This document shows positions 17,126 through 18,320 of a DNA stretch of 18,320 bases, in pieces. The position numbers were made by a program, and so were the translations under genes. Every line of letters begins with the position of its first letter. Position 1 is the stretch's first letter. The stretch is from an uncultured Holophagaceae bacterium (lineage in GTDB: Bacteria > Acidobacteriota > Holophagae > Holophagales > Holophagaceae). The notes beneath the pieces are model-generated. The model made no database searches. It was given only the letters and a program-made list of their open reading frames with translations, and had not been told where the DNA came from. The DNA lies in contig CAIYNT010000019.1 of NCBI GenBank assembly GCA_903927605.1, positions 1-18,320 on the forward strand. Direction: 5' to 3'.

Positions 17126-18289
17126 ATGGAACCCGTTCTCATCAGTTTCCACGCCCCGGTCCATGACTTGGATCTGGTGGCGCAGCATGTGGTCCGGGAT
17201 GGCCTTCCGGCCCACCTGAGGGACTGGCAGCGCCGCTCGGGCGCCCGCGAGCTCGTCTACCTCGCCACATGCCAGCGGGTGCTCTGGATGGTGTGGGAAG
17301 GAGAGGCCGAGGCCATCGATCCCGGACCGGGTGTGCGCCGTTATGATGGCGAAGAAGCGTGGGCGCATCTGCTGGCCATGTCCGCTGGATTGGAGTCGGC
17401 CAACCTCGGGGATCGGGAGATCCCGGGCCAATTGAAGGACGCCTTGATCCAGGCCCGACAGGTGGGCGTGGCCGGGGACGAGGCCCAGACGGCCATCGAG
17501 GACGTGATCCGCGAGGGGCAGAGGTTGCGGGCCCGGCTGGGGCTCGCCGATGGGAATGTCAGCGTGGCCACGGTCGCCCTCAAGCACCTGACCGAAGGCC
17601 TGGCCCAGGGCTCCTCCGTAGTGCTGGTGGGCGTGGGCCCGATGACGCAGTATCTGGCGGAGCGGCTTCCCGAGCGCGGTTTTCGGGTGAACGTGGCCAA
17701 CCGCACCCGGAGCCGGGCCCATGAGCTGGCCGATCCGCTGGGGCTCCCTGTGGTCGATCTGCCCAGGCTCCAGCATGACCCGGAAGGTTTCGATGCCATC
17801 GTGACCGCCACGGCAGCCCCGGAACCGATCTTTACCCTGGATGCCTGGCAGTCGCTTCGACGGCCCATCCTGCGCATTCTCGACCTGGCCCTGCCGCCGG
17901 ACTCCGAACCGGGGCTGGAGCAATTGCCCTGGGTCCACCGCATCGACCTCAATGCCTTCCTGGCCCAGACCACCACGGCCCGGGCCCAGCGCGCCGAAGC
18001 GGCCCTCAAGGCGGAACCCTACCTGATCGGCGCCGCCGGGCGGTTGCGCCACCGTGCTTTGGCCCGGGCGCGCAAGCGGCATCTGGTCTCCGCCCAGGAG
18101 CGTCTGGACGCAGCCTGGGGCGCCCTGGAAGAGGAAGTGAAGACTCTGGAGGATTCCATGGCTGGGCTCGATGAGATCCAGCGGGAAGCCCTGAAGGAGA
18201 TCCTCTCCCGAGGCCGTACCCTGGCCTTCCGGGCCCTGGTCCAAACTCAACCCAAGCCCACCAAAGATGGAGAGGCGGTCAACTCATGA
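17126..18289 (+). CDS. hemA: Glutamyl-tRNA reductase (divergent)
   Basis: A 387-residue protein for the first committed step of C5 heme synthesis, reducing glutamyl-tRNA to glutamate-1-semialdehyde with NADPH. The catalytic cysteine is Cys49 (Cys50 in E. coli), but its motif reads ATCQRVLW rather than the usual TCNRTE. GLESANLGDREIPGQLKDAL corresponds to the conserved GLDSMVLGEPQILGQVKDA block. The NADPH domain has VVLVGVGPMTQYLAERL and VNVANRTRSRAHELA. DLALPPDSEPGLEQLPWVHR and a helical C-terminal dimerisation region (about 290-370) complete the family layout. The ATG at 17126 is chosen because GGGA (17116-17119) lies six bases upstream; ATG 17114 lacks a site. The TGA overlaps the next gene's ATG. 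The call is good, but the divergence is real. Confidence 0.87.
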   Translation: MEPVLISFHAPVHDLDLVAQHVVRDGLPAHLRDWQRRSGARELVYLATCQRVLWMVWEGEAEAIDPGPGVRRYDGEEAWAHLLAMSAGLESANLGDREIPGQLKDALIQARQVGVAGDEAQTAIEDVIREGQRLRARLGLADGNVSVATVALKHLTEGLAQGSSVVLVGVGPMTQYLAERLPERGFRVNVANRTRSRAHELADPLGLPVVDLPRLQHDPEGFDAIVTATAAPEPIFTLDAWQSLRRPILRILDLALPPDSEPGLEQLPWVHRIDLNAFLAQTTTARAQRAEAALKAEPYLIGAAGRLRHRALARARKRHLVSAQERLDAAWGALEEEVKTLEDSMAGLDEIQREALKEILSRGRTLAFRALVQTQPKPTKDGEAVNS

Positions 18290-18320
18290 GAACGGAGCAG
18301 GAGCGGAGTTCCACTTTGGC
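18286..18320 (+). CDS. Start of a downstream gene coupled to hemA (partial)
   Basis: An ATG at 18286 overlaps the hemA stop (ATGA) and has GGAGAGG about ten bases upstream, a convincing start. Only MRTEQERSSTL and part of the next codon are visible before the window ends. A heme-pathway gene such as hemC or hemD would be the usual neighbour, but the visible residues do not show this. Confidence 0.5.
   Translation, partial: MRTEQERSSTL

Noticed and set aside
16946..18250. Open minus-strand frame of 434 codons
   Set aside because: Antisense to the end of aroC and to hemA; composition is typical of a shadow frame and there is no domain or ribosome site.

Overview
The window looks like a chromosomal segment from a high-GC Gram-negative bacterium. 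Two predicted outer-membrane beta-barrel proteins, several exported proteins and the general gene style suggest an Acidobacteriota-type organism (Holophaga/Geothrix-like). That placement is a guess from protein style, not a demonstrated assignment. The centre is a surface-polysaccharide sugar locus set between housekeeping genes.

Left block (1-4147, minus strand): four genes are packed as one apparent operon, read right to left. They are a secreted cyclophilin-type peptidyl-prolyl isomerase, a Wzi-like outer-membrane protein (Wzi-1), a small exported Ig-like protein, and the start of class 2 dihydroorotate dehydrogenase (pyrD, cut by the window edge). GTGA and ATGA stop/start overlaps suggest translational coupling. 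Wzi-1 carries a perfect 69-bp tandem duplication. Its first ~45 codons coincide with a palindromic repeat element.

Central plus-strand operon (4341-9003): rfbF, rfbG and rfbH make CDP-4-keto-3,6-dideoxyglucose intermediates. An RmlC-like epimerase and an SDR reductase follow. The order and content resemble CDP-ascarylose (ascABC-E-F) biosynthesis. The E3 reductase partner of RfbH is not in this window.

Central minus-strand operon (9022-11897): an SDR that is probably GDP-4-keto-6-deoxymannose reductase, gmd, and a family 2 glycosyltransferase. Together these would make GDP-D-rhamnose and use a sugar donor. It converges on the CDP-sugar operon at a GC-rich hairpin.

Right of centre (12087-15821): a family 4 glycosyltransferase, a clearly decayed SAM-dependent methyltransferase (minus strand, several lesions), and a second Wzi-like protein (Wzi-2). 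GC content falls by eye around 12.0-14.2 kb, consistent with acquired and decaying DNA.

Right block (15907 to the end, plus strand): chorismate synthase (aroC), a divergent glutamyl-tRNA reductase (hemA), and the first codons of a coupled downstream gene.

Together, the locus would supply a 3,6-dideoxyhexose and a 6-deoxyhexose for a surface glycan. Two glycosyltransferases would help assemble it and two Wzi-type proteins might anchor or organise it at the outer membrane. No flippase, polymerase or ABC exporter is visible here. I found no tRNA, rRNA, CRISPR array or transposase gene.
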